Positions 63,363 through 64,000 of a stretch of 64,000 nt of DNA are shown here, piece after piece. The notes under the pieces were generated by a model. It was not told the origin of the DNA and ran no database searches. It worked only from the letters and a program-made list of their open reading frames with translations. The translations under genes and the position numbers were made by a program. Each line of letters starts with the position of its first letter. Within the stretch, counting starts at the first letter, position 1. This DNA comes from Pseudanabaena frigida. GTDB taxonomy: Bacteria > Cyanobacteriota > Cyanobacteriia > Pseudanabaenales > Pseudanabaenaceae. The DNA is taken from positions 58,237-122,236 of the forward strand of contig QBML01000015.1 of NCBI GenBank assembly GCA_003242085.1, written 5' to 3'.

Positions 63363-63881
63363 ATGGACTTATCTCTCATTCCCCCACAACCCAAAGCAGG
63401 CATCCTCAACGTCCTGATCGAAATTCCCGCAGGCAGCAAGAATAAGTATGAGTTCGATAAGGATCTTAATGCCTTTGCCCTAGATCGCGTTCTCTACTCC
63501 TCTGTTCAGTACCCTTATGACTATGGTTTTGTCCCCAACACCCTTGCCGACGATGGCGATCCGCTTGATGGCATGGTGATCATGGATCAACCCACATTCC
63601 CTGGTTGTGTAATCCCCGCGCGCCCTATTGGGATGCTAATCATGATCGATGGTGGCGATCGCGACGAAAAAATCCTCTGCGTCCCTGCTAAAGATCCCCG
63701 CTATGCTGATGTCAAAACATTAGCCGACATCGCCCCACATCGCCTTGAAGAAATTGCTGAATTTTTCCGTTCCTACAAAAACCTAGAAAAGAAAGTTACT
63801 GAAATTAGAGGTTGGGAAGGTGTAGAAGCTGTCCAAGCTCTTGTAACTAAATCAATTGAAGCGGCATTGCCTAAATCCTAA
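63363..63881 (+). CDS. ppa: inorganic pyrophosphatase (soluble, family I)
   Basis: 172 residues. [40 protein letters not shown] and [20 protein letters not shown] hold the metal-binding Asp residues; [16 protein letters not shown] follows. AAGGAG lies 6 bases upstream of the ATG. The 119 bases after the stop to the window end show no gene. Confidence 0.98.
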   Translation: MDLSLIPPQPKAGILNVLIEIPAGSKNKYEFDKDLNAFALDRVLYSSVQYPYDYGFVPNTLADDGDPLDGMVIMDQPTFPGCVIPARPIGMLIMIDGGDRDEKILCVPAKDPRYADVKTLADIAPHRLEEIAEFFRSYKNLEKKVTEIRGWEGVEAVQALVTKSIEAALPKS

Positions 63882-64000
63882 ATTTTTTTTGGAGTCTGAA
63901 ATCCTTCTACCGTAAGGGATAGGTGAGCCAAGGTGAACTATTCTCAAAACAATTTAGAAAAAGGTGTTGACAAAGCCAAATAACCTTGCTAACTTAATAA

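Noticed and set aside
1..64000. HIP1 octamers (GCGATCGC) as a novel repeat
   Set aside because: They are a well-known highly iterated palindrome of many cyanobacteria.
1..64000. tRNA genes and NtcA boxes in the gaps
   Set aside because: No T-loop-like sequence or GTA-N8-TAC site in a convincing promoter context was found by eye.

Overview
The window looks like chromosomal DNA of a filamentous cyanobacterium, most likely from the Pseudanabaena branch. The photosystem genes psbN, psbH, psbY and ycf3, several cyanobacteria-specific families (CAAD/CurT, DUF2808, DUF7219-like, short RRM protein) and very many HIP1 octamers (GCGATCGC) fix the phylum. The genus level is inference from gene style, a gas vesicle gene and the repeat landscape. 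No plasmid, prophage, CRISPR array, transposase or tRNA was seen.

Layout. 1-8.3 kb: partial DUF3095 gene, guaA, DUF2808 protein, an isolated gvpK, larC broken by a -1 frame change at an A9 run, a pentapeptide-repeat protein and queG. 8.4-18.4 kb: DnaJ-TPR and TPR proteins, a membrane protein with a BamE-like tail, ald, a MASE1 hybrid histidine kinase, a Lon-N protein, a PH-domain protein, argG, and an SRP RNA gene just upstream of argG. 18.7-30 kb: a small DUF7219-like gene, a Pho-box-like array, a HAMP-PAS-SpoIIE phosphatase, a deoxyhypusine-synthase-like protein, and a PilJ-type chemoreceptor followed by a CheA-like protein whose ATPase motifs look eroded. 30-39 kb: a LivH-type permease, DCC and TspO proteins, a thiohistidine cluster (egtD, an OvoA-type sulfoxide synthase, DUF427), lpxD, a TatD-like gene and an SbcD-like nuclease. 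39-49 kb: secF, secD and a decayed partial secD copy, rbp, an ABC-2 permease, ycf3, gatC, a response regulator, rpmA, rplU, uppP, psbY, gltA. 49-64 kb: an amino-acid-permease/histidine-kinase fusion, dnaK, a CAAD protein, STAS, mpg, moaE, psbN/psbH, tatA-pth, a sugar nucleotidyltransferase, two tandem AMIN-amidases, murI and ppa.

Most genes are single housekeeping units with few operons. Clear couplings are secD-secF and the 137-residue membrane protein with the SbcD-like gene (both ATGA overlaps), tatA-pth (8 nt overlap), DCC-tspO (2 nt apart), the chemoreceptor/CheA-like pair and egtD-ovoA-like-DUF427. The most distinctive non-coding feature is a dense set of about 40 long, mostly perfect intergenic palindromes. 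Many have a three-base loop (GAA/TTC or AAA/TTT) closed by GCGC-rich bases. Their arms differ from locus to locus yet stay perfectly paired, and several carry outer TATAGC/GCTATA terminal repeats like MITEs.
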